In this document: positions 1 through 7,986 of the stretch, piece after piece
Layout of the letters: each line of letters opens with the position of its first letter
How positions within the stretch are numbered: position 1 is the stretch's first letter
DNA from: Parvibaculaceae bacterium Mf 1.05b.01
GTDB lineage: Bacteria > Pseudomonadota > Alphaproteobacteria > Parvibaculales > Parvibaculaceae
Length of the DNA stretch: 64,000 bases
Assembly (NCBI GenBank): GCA_000509225.1
Contig: BAOK01000001.1
Location: forward strand, 2,278,914 to 2,342,913
Reading direction: 5' to 3'
Notes under the pieces: generated by a model
The model's database searches: none
What the model was told of the DNA's origin: nothing
The model's input: the letters and a program-made list of their open reading frames with translations, nothing else
Position numbers and translations under genes: made by a program

Positions 1-23
1 ACTCAACCTCAAGGAGGCCGCCC

Positions 24-353
24 GTGCCAAACCAGACTCAAGCTCTGCCCGAAAACCCGTTCGGGCTACTCGCAGAGAGACTTCCGACCCTCGATCTCAC
101 CACGCTGGCGCTTTACTACCGCGACCTTGGCCATATTCATGCGCTCGTGGACGCGGTGAACTATCGCTACACGAAAGAGTGGGAAGAGCATGGGTTTGAA
201 CCCCTGCTCGAAGCCCTCGCCGACATTCGTCATCTCATCCTGTTGCAGATCCTCGCCCACACACCGCAGGACGATGCAGAAGGAATGCTCCGCTCACAAT
301 CTATCGCCGACTGGACCTTTCAGCAGCGTGGCCTCGCGGAGGTCCGAGCATGA
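24..353 (+). CDS. Small hypothetical protein of the integrated element
   Basis: A 109-residue soluble protein that I do not recognise. The start is GTG, chosen because an AAGGAGG ribosome binding site lies at 11-17, seven bases upstream. The protein is acidic and mostly helical in appearance, with many Leu, Ala and Glu, no signal peptide and no membrane segment. It is the first gene of the visible part of the tRNA-Phe element and reads in the same direction as the primase, HTH protein and integrase, so it is probably part of the same early module. The clean ribosome binding site and the co-orientation support it as a real gene. No function is proposed. Confidence 0.6.
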   Translation: MPNQTQALPENPFGLLAERLPTLDLTTLALYYRDLGHIHALVDAVNYRYTKEWEEHGFEPLLEALADIRHLILLQILAHTPQDDAEGMLRSQSIADWTFQQRGLAEVRA

Positions 354-373
354 GAGACAGAAGTTTGGAGAAA

Positions 374-1144
374 TCAACTTTTCTGGTGCACTTGTTTCGA
401 GCCGAATGGCGGAATATCCCAGTAGTCCCAATCAGCGAAATCATCACGTTCACGAACTATTCTATAAAACTCACGGCGAAGTGTATTCATCTGACCGTAG
501 AGACGCGGCTCATTCTCTATCAAGAAATTGACCTCGTCCGGCGGAAGAATTTCATCTCGGCACATGATTATGTTACCGAGCGCCAACTCCAATCTAGATA
601 CCGTTACCTGAATGTTGTGAAAGCTTGTTTCCACTTCAACTCTGCTTTCCACAGATACAAATACACTCATTGCCTCCCAAAGACGCAGCCTGGGTACATG
701 GGCCAGATGCGCCATCAATTCTTGCATAGCCGCAAGTTGCGACATCATATATTCAACGTTCTTCGCCGCCACGCCAAGGTAGAAAGTCATTTCCCTAACC
801 GTATCTGGATCTTCCAGCGTAGAGTCCAAAAGGAAAACTTTATACGCCTCGGAGAGTCCAATACTGATCGTAGTCGGGACGCTCGCAATCGTTGCCCATA
901 CAAAATCATTTGCTTGGCGTTCCTGAACTGCGCGGGGTTCCTCAATCGATTGTCGGTGCATTTGATACGCAATCAGAATAGCGAAGGGCGTAGCTATTCC
1001 TCCAATCAATGTTCCGAGCATTGTCAAAAACGCTACCGTGTCATTCGCCGAGGCGAGCAGCGGACTGACAAGCCACACGGTGAAAGCAATCGGATAGAGC
1101 GCCAGAACACCTATGACAATTGTGAGAAGAAGATTGTTTTTCAT
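374..1144 (-). CDS. Hypothetical membrane protein, inverted cargo gene of the element
   Basis: A 256-residue protein with two hydrophobic segments near the N-terminus (about residues 5-30 and 35-58), then a soluble, probably helical domain of about 195 residues rich in Glu, Arg and Leu. This is the build of an inner-membrane protein with a cytoplasmic domain. The ATG at 1144 is preferred because it puts a hydrophobic stretch directly after the start; an in-frame ATG 24 bases upstream and a TTG at 1180 are alternatives. No family is recognised. The gene is inverted relative to its neighbours and clearly more A/T-rich than the primase gene beside it, which suggests separate acquisition, as for accessory (moron) genes of phages and integrative elements. 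The opposite strand is also open, but its translation looks like a shadow. Confidence 0.7.
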   Translation of the reverse strand: MKNNLLLTIVIGVLALYPIAFTVWLVSPLLASANDTVAFLTMLGTLIGGIATPFAILIAYQMHRQSIEEPRAVQERQANDFVWATIASVPTTISIGLSEAYKVFLLDSTLEDPDTVREMTFYLGVAAKNVEYMMSQLAAMQELMAHLAHVPRLRLWEAMSVFVSVESRVEVETSFHNIQVTVSRLELALGNIIMCRDEILPPDEVNFLIENEPRLYGQMNTLRREFYRIVRERDDFADWDYWDIPPFGSKQVHQKS

Positions 1145-1191
1145 AGTGAAACAGTGACTCACATTCATGCTGACTCGCAAGGGGTGGCGGC

Positions 1192-3867
1192 ATGATGGAT
1201 GATGCTCTCCGCCAAGAAGTCACGCCTCGCCTGAAAGCCGACTATGGGTTTAAAGCCCGGGCCGACTGGCTGCAGGAAGGCAAGTGTCCGGCTTGTGGCA
1301 AGAAAGAGCTCTTCACGAGTGCCAACAGCCCCTGGGTGCTGCGCTGTGGACGGCAGAACAAATGCGGGGCGGAGTTCAGCATTCGCGATCTCTATCCCGA
1401 CCTCTTCCAGGACTTTAACAAGCGCTATAAGCCGAGCCCCAAAGAGCCCAATGCGACGGCTGATGCCTATATGAAGTTGATGCGCGGGCTCGACCCCACA
1501 CGCATGGGTGGGTTCTACCGGCAGGAGAAGTTCTGGCACCCGCAAGCAGAAGGTGACAAGGGAAGCGCCACGGTGCGCTTTGATATTGACCGGGCGAACG
1601 ACATTTACATGGAGCGGCTGATTGAGCCCGTCACCATTCGTGCCTCAGACGGCACACTCACCACCCGCAAGGCGCACTTTAACGGCTCCTATCGCGGGCT
1701 CTGGTGGCAACCGCCGGGCATGGAAATTAATGATGGCGATGAAGTGTGGCTGGTGGAAGGCTGCATTGACGCCATCTCTCTTTTCCTCAATGGCCAAAAA
1801 GCTGTCGCAACGCTTACCTGCACCAACTATCCCGCCCGCAAGCTTGGCGAACATGGCGCTACCAACGTCAAATGGGTATGGGCGCTCGACAATGACAAGG
1901 CGGGCCGCAAATATAACGTCAAACATGCACGCACCATGCGGGATGCGGGCATACCCCAAGTCTTCTGCGCGCTCATTCCCCAGAAGGGGCGCACCAAAAC
2001 GGACTTCAATGATGCCCACAAAGCTGGGCGTCTGACACCCAAGCACCTTGGCGACTATGGCTATCACGGTAGCCTGTTGCTTGCGGAAACGGCGCTCGAC
2101 AAGGCGCTGCTCATCTGGGCTGCAAAAAACATCAACGCTTTTGATTTTGAGTTCGACAATCGGCTCTTCTGGTTTGAGCTTGATATGGAGAAATATGCCA
2201 AGGCGCTGGAAACGCTGAAAGACACGGATGATGGTGAGGCGCGCAGCAAGGACGAGATGCGCGCCAAGGCAGCGGAGAATGCCAACACGCTGCAAGAGAT
2301 TGCCAATTGCTATCCGGAATTTCTCTATTTTCAGGCAAATGCGCTCACGGATGAGAGCTGGTACTATTCCCGGATCCGCTTTCCCCATGGGGCGCGGCCT
2401 GTAAAAAACACGTTTACCGGCGGGCAGCTTTCCGCGCCGACTGAATTTAAAAAGCGGATGCTCTCCATTGCGGCGGGCTCCATCTTCACAGGGTCCAAAC
2501 CTCACCTCGATCGGTTTTTGAAGCGGCAGCTCTATGCCATCAAAACCGTGGAGACGGTGGATTTCATCGGCTACTCCAAAGAGCATGGCGCATATGTGTT
2601 CAACGATGTGGCGGTCTCTGCCGGGCAGACGGTGGCGCTCAATGATGAAGATTATTTTGAGGTGGGGAAGCTGTCGCTGAAAAGCCTCAACCAGTCTGTG
2701 CATCTCAACATTGGGGAGGCGGGCGACTATTCCGACGAGTGGGTGCAGCTTGTGTGGGAGTGCTTTGGCGCGAAGGGCATGATTGCCGTTGCCTTCTGGT
2801 TTGGCTCTCTCTTTGCCGAACAAATTCGCGCCAGCCACAAAAGCTATCCATTTCTGGAAGTGGTGGGGGAGCCCGGTGCCGGGAAATCCACTCTTATTGA
2901 GTTTCTGTGGAAGCTTGTGGGCCGCCAGGACTATGAAGGGTTTGATCCATCGAAATCCACCATGGCAGCGCGCTCACGCAACTTTGCCCAGGTGAGCAAC
3001 CTGCCCGTGGTGCTGATTGAAGCCGACCGGGACGAAGACACGGCCAAGGCCCGCAAGTTTGACTGGGATGAACTGAAGACCGCGTATAATGGCCGGGCAA
3101 GCCGGGCGCGCGGTGTGAAGACCAGCGGCAACGAAACCTATGAGCCGCCCTTTCGCGGGTCCATCGTCATCTCTCAAAATGCAGACGTGAATGCGAGCGA
3201 CGCCATTCTGCAGCGCATCGTGCATCTGGGTTTTGATCGCGCGCAGCACACGCCTGCCACCAAGGTGGCGGCGGAGAAGCTGGAGGGCATGCCGCTTTCT
3301 CACGTGAGCCATTTTCTGGAGCGTGCCTGCAAGCAGGAGACCCAGGTGATGGAGACTGTGAGGGCGCAAACGCCTATCCACGAAAAACGCCTGATGGGCC
3401 TGGACGGGTTGAAGTCCGTTCGTATTGCCAAGAACCATGCGCAGATTTTGGCTCTGGTGGATGCGCTCGGCGAGCTTGTGTCTCTCACTGATATGCAGAT
3501 GGAAGAGATCCACCAGACTGTCTGCGACATTGCGCTGGAGCGGCAGGCGGCGATTACGGCCGATCATCCGATCGTTCGGGAGTTCTGGGAGACGTTTGAT
3601 TATCTGAATGCTGGCAGCGGTGACACGCAGATCCTCAATCACAGCAAGAACGTTCAAGAGATTGCGGTGAACCTCAACCACTTCATCAAGGTGGCGTCCC
3701 ATCAGAAACAGCAGATCCCGATTGTGCAGGACTTAAAGCGGCATCTGAAAACCTCAAAGAGCCGGAAGTTCAAAGACATTAAAACCGTGAAGACGGCGAT
3801 ACAGGATCAGTTCGGCTTTCAGGAAGGGCGCACGGTGAAGTGCTGGGTGTTTGAGAACGCGCCATGA
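1192..3867 (+). CDS. Primase-helicase of an integrated element (zinc finger, TOPRIM, P-loop ATPase)
   Basis: An 891-residue replication protein. The N-terminus has a zinc-ribbon pattern with Cys32, Cys35, Cys52 and Cys58. A TOPRIM core follows, with VWLVEGCIDA near residue 185 and ALDNDKAG near residue 230 supplying the acidic metal ligands. A C-terminal ATPase part has a Walker A motif, GEPGAGKS, near residue 560 and a likely Walker B at VVLIEADRD near 605. Zinc finger, TOPRIM and helicase in one chain is the layout of phage T7 gp4 and P4 alpha-type proteins that prime and unwind DNA at an element's own origin. The gene overlaps the next one by four bases, so the two are probably translated together. 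It implies that the element can replicate after excision. The exact helicase family is uncertain. Confidence 0.85.
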   Translation: MMDDALRQEVTPRLKADYGFKARADWLQEGKCPACGKKELFTSANSPWVLRCGRQNKCGAEFSIRDLYPDLFQDFNKRYKPSPKEPNATADAYMKLMRGLDPTRMGGFYRQEKFWHPQAEGDKGSATVRFDIDRANDIYMERLIEPVTIRASDGTLTTRKAHFNGSYRGLWWQPPGMEINDGDEVWLVEGCIDAISLFLNGQKAVATLTCTNYPARKLGEHGATNVKWVWALDNDKAGRKYNVKHARTMRDAGIPQVFCALIPQKGRTKTDFNDAHKAGRLTPKHLGDYGYHGSLLLAETALDKALLIWAAKNINAFDFEFDNRLFWFELDMEKYAKALETLKDTDDGEARSKDEMRAKAAENANTLQEIANCYPEFLYFQANALTDESWYYSRIRFPHGARPVKNTFTGGQLSAPTEFKKRMLSIAAGSIFTGSKPHLDRFLKRQLYAIKTVETVDFIGYSKEHGAYVFNDVAVSAGQTVALNDEDYFEVGKLSLKSLNQSVHLNIGEAGDYSDEWVQLVWECFGAKGMIAVAFWFGSLFAEQIRASHKSYPFLEVVGEPGAGKSTLIEFLWKLVGRQDYEGFDPSKSTMAARSRNFAQVSNLPVVLIEADRDEDTAKARKFDWDELKTAYNGRASRARGVKTSGNETYEPPFRGSIVISQNADVNASDAILQRIVHLGFDRAQHTPATKVAAEKLEGMPLSHVSHFLERACKQETQVMETVRAQTPIHEKRLMGLDGLKSVRIAKNHAQILALVDALGELVSLTDMQMEEIHQTVCDIALERQAAITADHPIVREFWETFDYLNAGSGDTQILNHSKNVQEIAVNLNHFIKVASHQKQQIPIVQDLKRHLKTSKSRKFKDIKTVKTAIQDQFGFQEGRTVKCWVFENAP

Positions 3868-4112
3868 GGAAAGAACGCACCCACATATTGCCTGCCAACC
3901 TGCCGCCTCGTGGTTTGCGCCGGGAGCAGGCGGCGGCCTGGCTGAGTGTCAGCCCGGCCCTGTTCGACCGGATGGTGAATGACGGTCGCATGCCCCGCGC
4001 GCGGCGGATTGATGGCCGGGTGGTGTGGGATTTACGAGAGCTGGAAGCCAAATTTGACCAGCTCCCCCATGACGGAGAAGATGACCCCAATCCCTGGGAC
4101 AAACAGCCGTGA
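3864..4112 (+). CDS. AlpA/MerR-like helix-turn-helix protein, probable excisionase
   Basis: An 82-residue DNA-binding protein. Residues about 17-60 read as a winged helix of the excisionase/AlpA class: an RREQAAAWLSVSP first helix-turn-helix part, then DRMVNDGRMPRARRIDGRVVWDL, where the arginine-rich turn and the wing end in the usual V-W-D-L motif. Its ATG overlaps the primase stop by four bases and the integrase starts seven bases downstream, so the three form one operon. A small HTH protein directly before an integrase is typically a recombination directionality factor or a regulator of integrase; which of these it is cannot be told from sequence. Confidence 0.8.
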   Translation: MRKERTHILPANLPPRGLRREQAAAWLSVSPALFDRMVNDGRMPRARRIDGRVVWDLRELEAKFDQLPHDGEDDPNPWDKQP

Positions 4113-4118
4113 TGGTCG

Positions 4119-5165
4119 ATGCCAAAAATTCGCGTAAAGCACGTTGTGGAAGATATGGATCGGCACGGCAATGTGCGGATCTATCTGCGGCGAAAGGGCC
4201 ATGCGAAAGTTCGGTTGGTGGGGCCGTTGGGCTCGCCTGCATTCTGGACGAGCTATCACGCGGCCCTTGCTGAGAAGAAGCCGCACGCCCGCACGAGTGC
4301 ACGCGCCGCAGCGGGGGACAAGGAAGGCTCCTTCCGCTGGCTTTGCGAACAGTATTTCGTCTCCGCGCCCTTCAAACGGCTGAGCCCGCGCACTCAATAT
4401 GTGCGCCGAGGGCTTCTAGACAGGATCTGCGAGGAAAACGGGGCGGCGCCCTTCGCCCTGCTGGAGACGCGGCATGTGCGCGCCATACGGGACAAGCGAG
4501 CGGACAAGCCGGAAGCTGCCAATGGCATCATCAAATCGTTGCGCCAGCTTTTCGCCTTTGCTGTTGAGTATGAATTGGCGGACAGGAACCCGGCGCGGGA
4601 TGTGCCTTATATGCGTTCAGGGTCCCAGGGTTTTCATTCCTGGTCGCTGGAGGAAGTTGCCCGCTTTGAAGCCTGCCACCCCATTGGCACCAAGGCGCGG
4701 CTGGCCCTCGCACTGCTTCTCTATACCGGGCAGCGCCGCTCAGACATTACTCGAATGGGGAAGCAGCATTTGCGCGACGGGTGGCTACACTTCACCCAAC
4801 ACAAGAACCGGGACCGAAAGCCGGTGACGCTCTCGATCCCCGTGATCGAGGAGCTGCAGGAGATCATTGACGCGAGTGAGACCGGTGACCTCACCTTCCT
4901 GGTTTCAGACTTCGGGCGGCCGTTTAGCGACGGTGGTTTTGGCAACCGTTTCCGCAAATGGTGTGACGAAGCAGGGCTCAAGAATTGCTCGGCTCATGGG
5001 CTGCGGAAAACCGCCTCGGCGAAGCTCGCGGAGATGGGCTGCACCGAGCACGAGATCATGGCCATCACCGGCCATCAGACCTCAAAAGAGGTGATCCGCT
5101 ACACCAAGGCCGCCAGGCAGCGCACGATGGCAAAAAGCGCAATGGACAAGTTCTCCAAAGGCTAA
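4119..5165 (+). CDS. int: Tyrosine-type site-specific integrase
   Basis: A 348-residue phage-type integrase that catalyses strand exchange between the element and the chromosome. The N-terminal half has an arm/core-binding region with a SAM-like helical part at about 70-160. The catalytic domain shows the first Arg in LYTGQRRSDI near residue 206, a Lys in the following beta turn (KNRDRKP), H293 and R296 in SAHGLRKTA, H319 in ITGHQ and the nucleophile Tyr328 in IRYTKA. All catalytic residues are present, so the enzyme should be active. It lies beside and points towards tRNA-Phe, the usual arrangement for an integrase using a tRNA 3' end as attachment site. Its last 20 codons are repeated downstream (see the 73-bp repeat). 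Confidence 0.95.
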   Translation: MPKIRVKHVVEDMDRHGNVRIYLRRKGHAKVRLVGPLGSPAFWTSYHAALAEKKPHARTSARAAAGDKEGSFRWLCEQYFVSAPFKRLSPRTQYVRRGLLDRICEENGAAPFALLETRHVRAIRDKRADKPEAANGIIKSLRQLFAFAVEYELADRNPARDVPYMRSGSQGFHSWSLEEVARFEACHPIGTKARLALALLLYTGQRRSDITRMGKQHLRDGWLHFTQHKNRDRKPVTLSIPVIEELQEIIDASETGDLTFLVSDFGRPFSDGGFGNRFRKWCDEAGLKNCSAHGLRKTASAKLAEMGCTEHEIMAITGHQTSKEVIRYTKAARQRTMAKSAMDKFSKG

Positions 5166-5174
5166 AACGGGAAC
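5102..5174. repeat. 73-bp direct repeat, copy 1 (integrase 3' end)
   Basis: Covers the last 20 codons and stop of the integrase plus a few flanking bases. It matches 5726-5798 over 73 bases with one difference (C to T in an Asp codon, synonymous). The two copies start 624 bp apart. Confidence 0.95.
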
Positions 5175-5318
5175 CTGGATGTCAAACGGACAACGTACAG
5201 CCGGTTTGGATTTATAACCCCAAAAGCTGTGGTTCGATGCCGGGCGTGCGAAGTCAACAACCCAGACATTCGCTCTGACCCAGCATCTCGCCCTTTATTT
5301 AAAGTCTTTGGGTGAGGG

Positions 5319-5594
5319 TTATTCCCGAGTGACTTGGTTGTAAATGCTCGGATCTGTCCTAGGAGCACCTACCGTGTCTCTAGTCGGACGCTCCCCGTGA
5401 TCCGCTCTATATGGGTCTCGTGCCTGAGCTTCCGCTGCCTCGCATGCCCTGGCCCTTTCCGCTCTCGAGTCACACGAAGTACCGGAACAGTTCTCCTCCC
5501 AAATGGCAGCACAATTGGACTTCGCAAACGCCGGTGCTTGCATCAATCCAATAGTGCAGAAAACAAAAAACCCTGAGGCTAAAACACTCTTCAT
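5319..5594 (-). CDS. Small secreted cysteine-containing protein, hypothetical
   Basis: A 91-residue protein with a clear Sec signal peptide: MKSVLASGFF, a hydrophobic core, then a likely cut after AFA at about residue 24. The mature part is about 67 residues, has four cysteines within its first 26 residues (possibly two disulfides) and a charged, Pro/Arg/Asp-rich tail. The start at 5594 follows a strong GGAAGGAAG ribosome binding site. The open frame extends upstream through tRNA-Phe, which is not coding. The gene lies in the DNA between the two 73-bp integrase repeats, opposite to the integrase, and so looks like a late insertion. No family is recognised; a periplasmic or secreted role is inferred from the signal peptide only. 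Confidence 0.65.
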   Translation of the reverse strand: MKSVLASGFFVFCTIGLMQAPAFAKSNCAAIWEENCSGTSCDSRAERARACEAAEAQARDPYRADHGERPTRDTVGAPRTDPSIYNQVTRE

Positions 5595-5725
5595 TGATCT
5601 TCCTTCCTCGATTGATTGATGTGAGGATACTTTCCCCCCTGAAGCTAAACACTCCTGATCATCGTATCCAACAAGTATTGAAACATTTATTTTATAATGA
5701 AGATCCCGCAGTAGTCCGTCTCGCC

Positions 5726-5798
5726 CACCAAGGCCGCCAGGCAGCGCACGATGGCAAAAAGCGCAATGGATAAGTTCTCCAAAGGCTAAAACGGGAAC
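5726..5798. repeat. 73-bp direct repeat, copy 2 (relic of an integrase 3' end)
   Basis: Matches the integrase end at 5102-5174 with one synonymous difference and keeps the same 20 codons and stop in frame, but has no integrase sequence upstream. It continues into the hairpin and tRNA-Phe, so it may mark the original integrase-att junction. Confidence 0.95.
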
Positions 5799-5844
5799 AA
5801 AAGTGTCCCACTTTTGGCCTGATGCGAAAAGTGGGACACTTTTT
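5799..5844. terminator. Perfect 17-bp inverted repeat, hairpin next to the attachment site
   Basis: Arms AAAAGTGTCCCACTTTT (5799-5815) and AAAAGTGGGACACTTTT (5827-5843) are exact inverse complements around an 11-base loop. Runs of A and T at both ends would allow a bidirectional intrinsic terminator, but the stem is A/T-rich at its base and could instead be a protein-binding site for recombination. It lies between the second integrase repeat and tRNA-Phe. Confidence 0.75.
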
Positions 5845-5884
5845 GCGGCGTAAGTTATTGATTTTATTGGATAAATTTTTTTCG

Positions 5885-5960
5885 TGGTGCCCGGGGGCGG
5901 ATTCGAACCACCGACACTGCGATTTTCAGTCGCATGCTCTACCAACTGAGCTACCCGGGC
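5885..5960 (-). tRNA. tRNA-Phe (GAA)
   Basis: Read on the minus strand this is a full cloverleaf. The 7-bp acceptor stem GCCCGGG pairs with CCCGGGC, the D arm holds TAGCTCAGTTGGTAGAGC, and the anticodon stem TGCGA/TCGCA closes loop CTGAAAA with anticodon GAA. The T arm has GGTTCGAATCC, and CCA is encoded. It lies downstream of yacG in the same direction. Its 3' half is the likely attachment site of the element on its left. Confidence 0.97.
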
Positions 5961-6148
5961 CTTCTTTATTGGCCATGTCCCTAGACCCAAAAACCGCCTC
6001 GACTGTTCTTGGCACTTTTTGGGAGACAAGGTTTGCGCCCTGTCAGACATTGACCGCAGAAGTCCGCGGTTTATAGGCGAAGTGCCCCGCCCTGTCCAGC
6101 GCTATGAGGCTTCTTATTCAGCGCTTTCCGGTGGAATTTCACCCGCCC

Positions 6149-6379
6149 TTACTCTTCTGACCATTCTTCAGGCTCTTCTGCCGCCGGGATGGCGTAAGAA
6201 CCGTTCAGCCAGCGATTGAGATCCACATCAGCACAATGTTTGGAGCAAAAAGGGTGGAAATCCCTAGTCGCCTTCTTCTTGCAAATGGGACAGGGTCTGG
6301 CGCCGCGAAACGGCGTCACCTTTTCAGCCTCAGCCCCGCCCGCCCCCTTCTTCGGGTCGTCTTCATCCGGCGCCGCCAT
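6149..6379 (-). CDS. yacG: DNA gyrase inhibitor YacG (zinc-binding)
   Basis: A 76-residue protein with the YacG zinc motif: CPIC at about residues 30-33, then the cysteines of FHPFCSKHC, followed by the conserved DLNRWLNGSYAIP. The family binds one zinc ion and, in Escherichia coli, inhibits DNA gyrase by binding GyrB. The N-terminal 20 residues are a poorly conserved charged leader and the C-terminus is acidic, both usual. The start codon touches the end of rng at 6379, so the two are translationally linked. It is the last protein gene of the murA-yacG run, upstream of tRNA-Phe. Confidence 0.93.
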   Translation of the reverse strand: MAAPDEDDPKKGAGGAEAEKVTPFRGARPCPICKKKATRDFHPFCSKHCADVDLNRWLNGSYAIPAAEEPEEWSEE

Positions 6380-7899
6380 TACCGGGCAGGCCCCACATCG
6401 ATCTGTTCGCGGTCAAAGCCCGGCATGGGCTCAAGATAGACCGTGCCTGCGACACGGGTCTCAAGCTCACGGACAAGACGCCCATGGCTGCCCTCCAGCC
6501 AGGAGATGACACCGGGGGCTGCGCGGGCGGATATTTCCGCGCCCGGATAGCGGGCCGCCACCCGGTCAATGGCGCGGAGAAGTTCGTTTGCCACCGTCGC
6601 GCGGGTTTTCACCCGGGCGCGCCCATCGCCATAGATCGGCTCGGTTAGCAGTTTTTCCAGCGGCTCGCGCACACGTTTTCGGGTCATTTCGACAAGGCCG
6701 AATTCCGACATGGCGGAGACCTGCGTCGGCACGCGGTCTTTCTCAAAACCGGTATTGAGAGTGTCGAGCACTTTCTCAATATTCGCCGGATCATTCATGT
6801 GAATGAAGTCGATGACGATAAGCCCACCAGTGCCGCGCAAACGCACCTGATCGACAATGGCTTCAGCCGCCTCGATATTGGTGCGCACGCTGGTTTCTTC
6901 CAGGCCTGTCGAGGCTGTGTAGCGCCCGGAGTTCACATCAATGGCGGTGAGGGCTTCGGTTGTCTCAATGGTGATCCAGCCGCCGGACGGCAATTCAAAC
7001 CGCGGGTCGAGCGCCTGCTCAATCACCCCGTCAATGTCATGCTCATCAAAGACAGAGCCCGGCCCGTTCACGAGCCTCACCCGCTCTGCCATATGTGGCA
7101 TGGCACGGTTGCAATAGCGCACGGCTTCCTCATACGCCTTGGCATCATCGAGCTCTACGCGGGCTGTATCCATGCTCACAAAGTCACGCATGGTTTTGGC
7201 GACAGGGTCGAGATCATGGAAAAGCACGTCGGGCGGGCTTGCGTTTTTCTCCGCTGCGCGGACTTCCGCCCAGTCGGCGGCGAGGCGCCGCGCATCTTCT
7301 TCGAGTGCTGCTTCCTCCATGCCGATGGCCGCCGTGCGGACGATAAAGCCTGCGGGCTCACCGGTCACACCCAGCGCATTCAGCTTTTCAGCAATGCGGG
7401 TGACGACAATCGAGAGGCGCTCACGTTCTGCTTCATCTTCGATCCGGCGGGACATGACCACGCCGGACTGGTTCGGCACCATGACAAGCAGACGCCCCGG
7501 CAATGTGACGTTGGCGGAAAGCCGCACGCCTTTTTCCCCAATCGGGTCTTTCGTCGCCTGCACCAGAATACTCTGGCCTTCGGTCACGCAGGACGAGATG
7601 GGCGGCAAGGTGCCTTCATCCAACCCGGTCAGCTCGCATAGGCATTTGGCTTCACGCGCGCCCAGGAAACCGGCGCGCTGCAGCCCCACATCCACAAAGG
7701 CTGCCTGCATGCCCGGCAGCACGCGCTGCACACGGCCATAAAAAATATTGCCCAGGAGAGAATGTCCGGCACGGCCGGTTTTCTCTTTCAGGTCGTCTTC
7801 GCTTGTGCGTTCGAGCACGAACTCAACGGGTTTGCCTTCCTCGAGAACAGCAACCCGGATTTCGCCCAGCCCTACATTGATCAAGACTTCTTCGGTCAT
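6379..7899 (-). CDS. rng: Ribonuclease E/G family endoribonuclease (RNase G-like)
   Basis: A 506-residue single-strand-specific endoribonuclease for rRNA and mRNA processing. An S1 domain near the N-terminus has LLGNIFYGRVQRVLPGMQAAFVDVG at about 50-75 (quoted in part: GRVQRVLPGMQAAF). The catalytic core has EALTAIDVNSGRY and LIVIDFIHM, each with a metal-binding Asp. The expected Zn-link cysteines (CPxC) after LVEMTRKRVREPLEKLL are missing; the chain reads TEPIYGDGRA there. The long C-terminal scaffold of RNase E is absent, so it is RNase G-sized. Start 7899 is chosen because MTEEVLINVG matches the family; an ATG at 7923 is also in frame. It lies between maf and yacG. Confidence 0.9.
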   Translation of the reverse strand: MTEEVLINVGLGEIRVAVLEEGKPVEFVLERTSEDDLKEKTGRAGHSLLGNIFYGRVQRVLPGMQAAFVDVGLQRAGFLGAREAKCLCELTGLDEGTLPPISSCVTEGQSILVQATKDPIGEKGVRLSANVTLPGRLLVMVPNQSGVVMSRRIEDEAERERLSIVVTRIAEKLNALGVTGEPAGFIVRTAAIGMEEAALEEDARRLAADWAEVRAAEKNASPPDVLFHDLDPVAKTMRDFVSMDTARVELDDAKAYEEAVRYCNRAMPHMAERVRLVNGPGSVFDEHDIDGVIEQALDPRFELPSGGWITIETTEALTAIDVNSGRYTASTGLEETSVRTNIEAAEAIVDQVRLRGTGGLIVIDFIHMNDPANIEKVLDTLNTGFEKDRVPTQVSAMSEFGLVEMTRKRVREPLEKLLTEPIYGDGRARVKTRATVANELLRAIDRVAARYPGAEISARAAPGVISWLEGSHGRLVRELETRVAGTVYLEPMPGFDREQIDVGPAR

Positions 7900-7986
7900 C
7901 GACTCCGACCTGCCCCCTGGCATGATTGCGCTCCTGCCGCTTTGGTCTCCGCGCTGGTTGTTCCCCCGAACCGCACCAATCCTAAC

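Noticed and set aside
350-1195. 281-codon plus-strand open frame opposite the membrane-protein gene
   Set aside because: Its translation is rich in His, Arg, Cys and Asn with no domain pattern, while the minus strand gives clear membrane segments and an ordinary composition.
1645-2838. 397-codon minus-strand open frame inside the primase gene
   Set aside because: Antisense shadow of a long G/C-rich gene whose own frame has zinc, TOPRIM and Walker motifs.
5595-6050. N-terminal extension of the small secreted protein through tRNA-Phe
   Set aside because: It reads through the tRNA gene; the signal peptide and ribosome binding site fix the start at 5594.
6799-7641. 280-codon plus-strand open frame in rng
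   Set aside because: Antisense to a well-supported ribonuclease; no ribosome binding site or family pattern.
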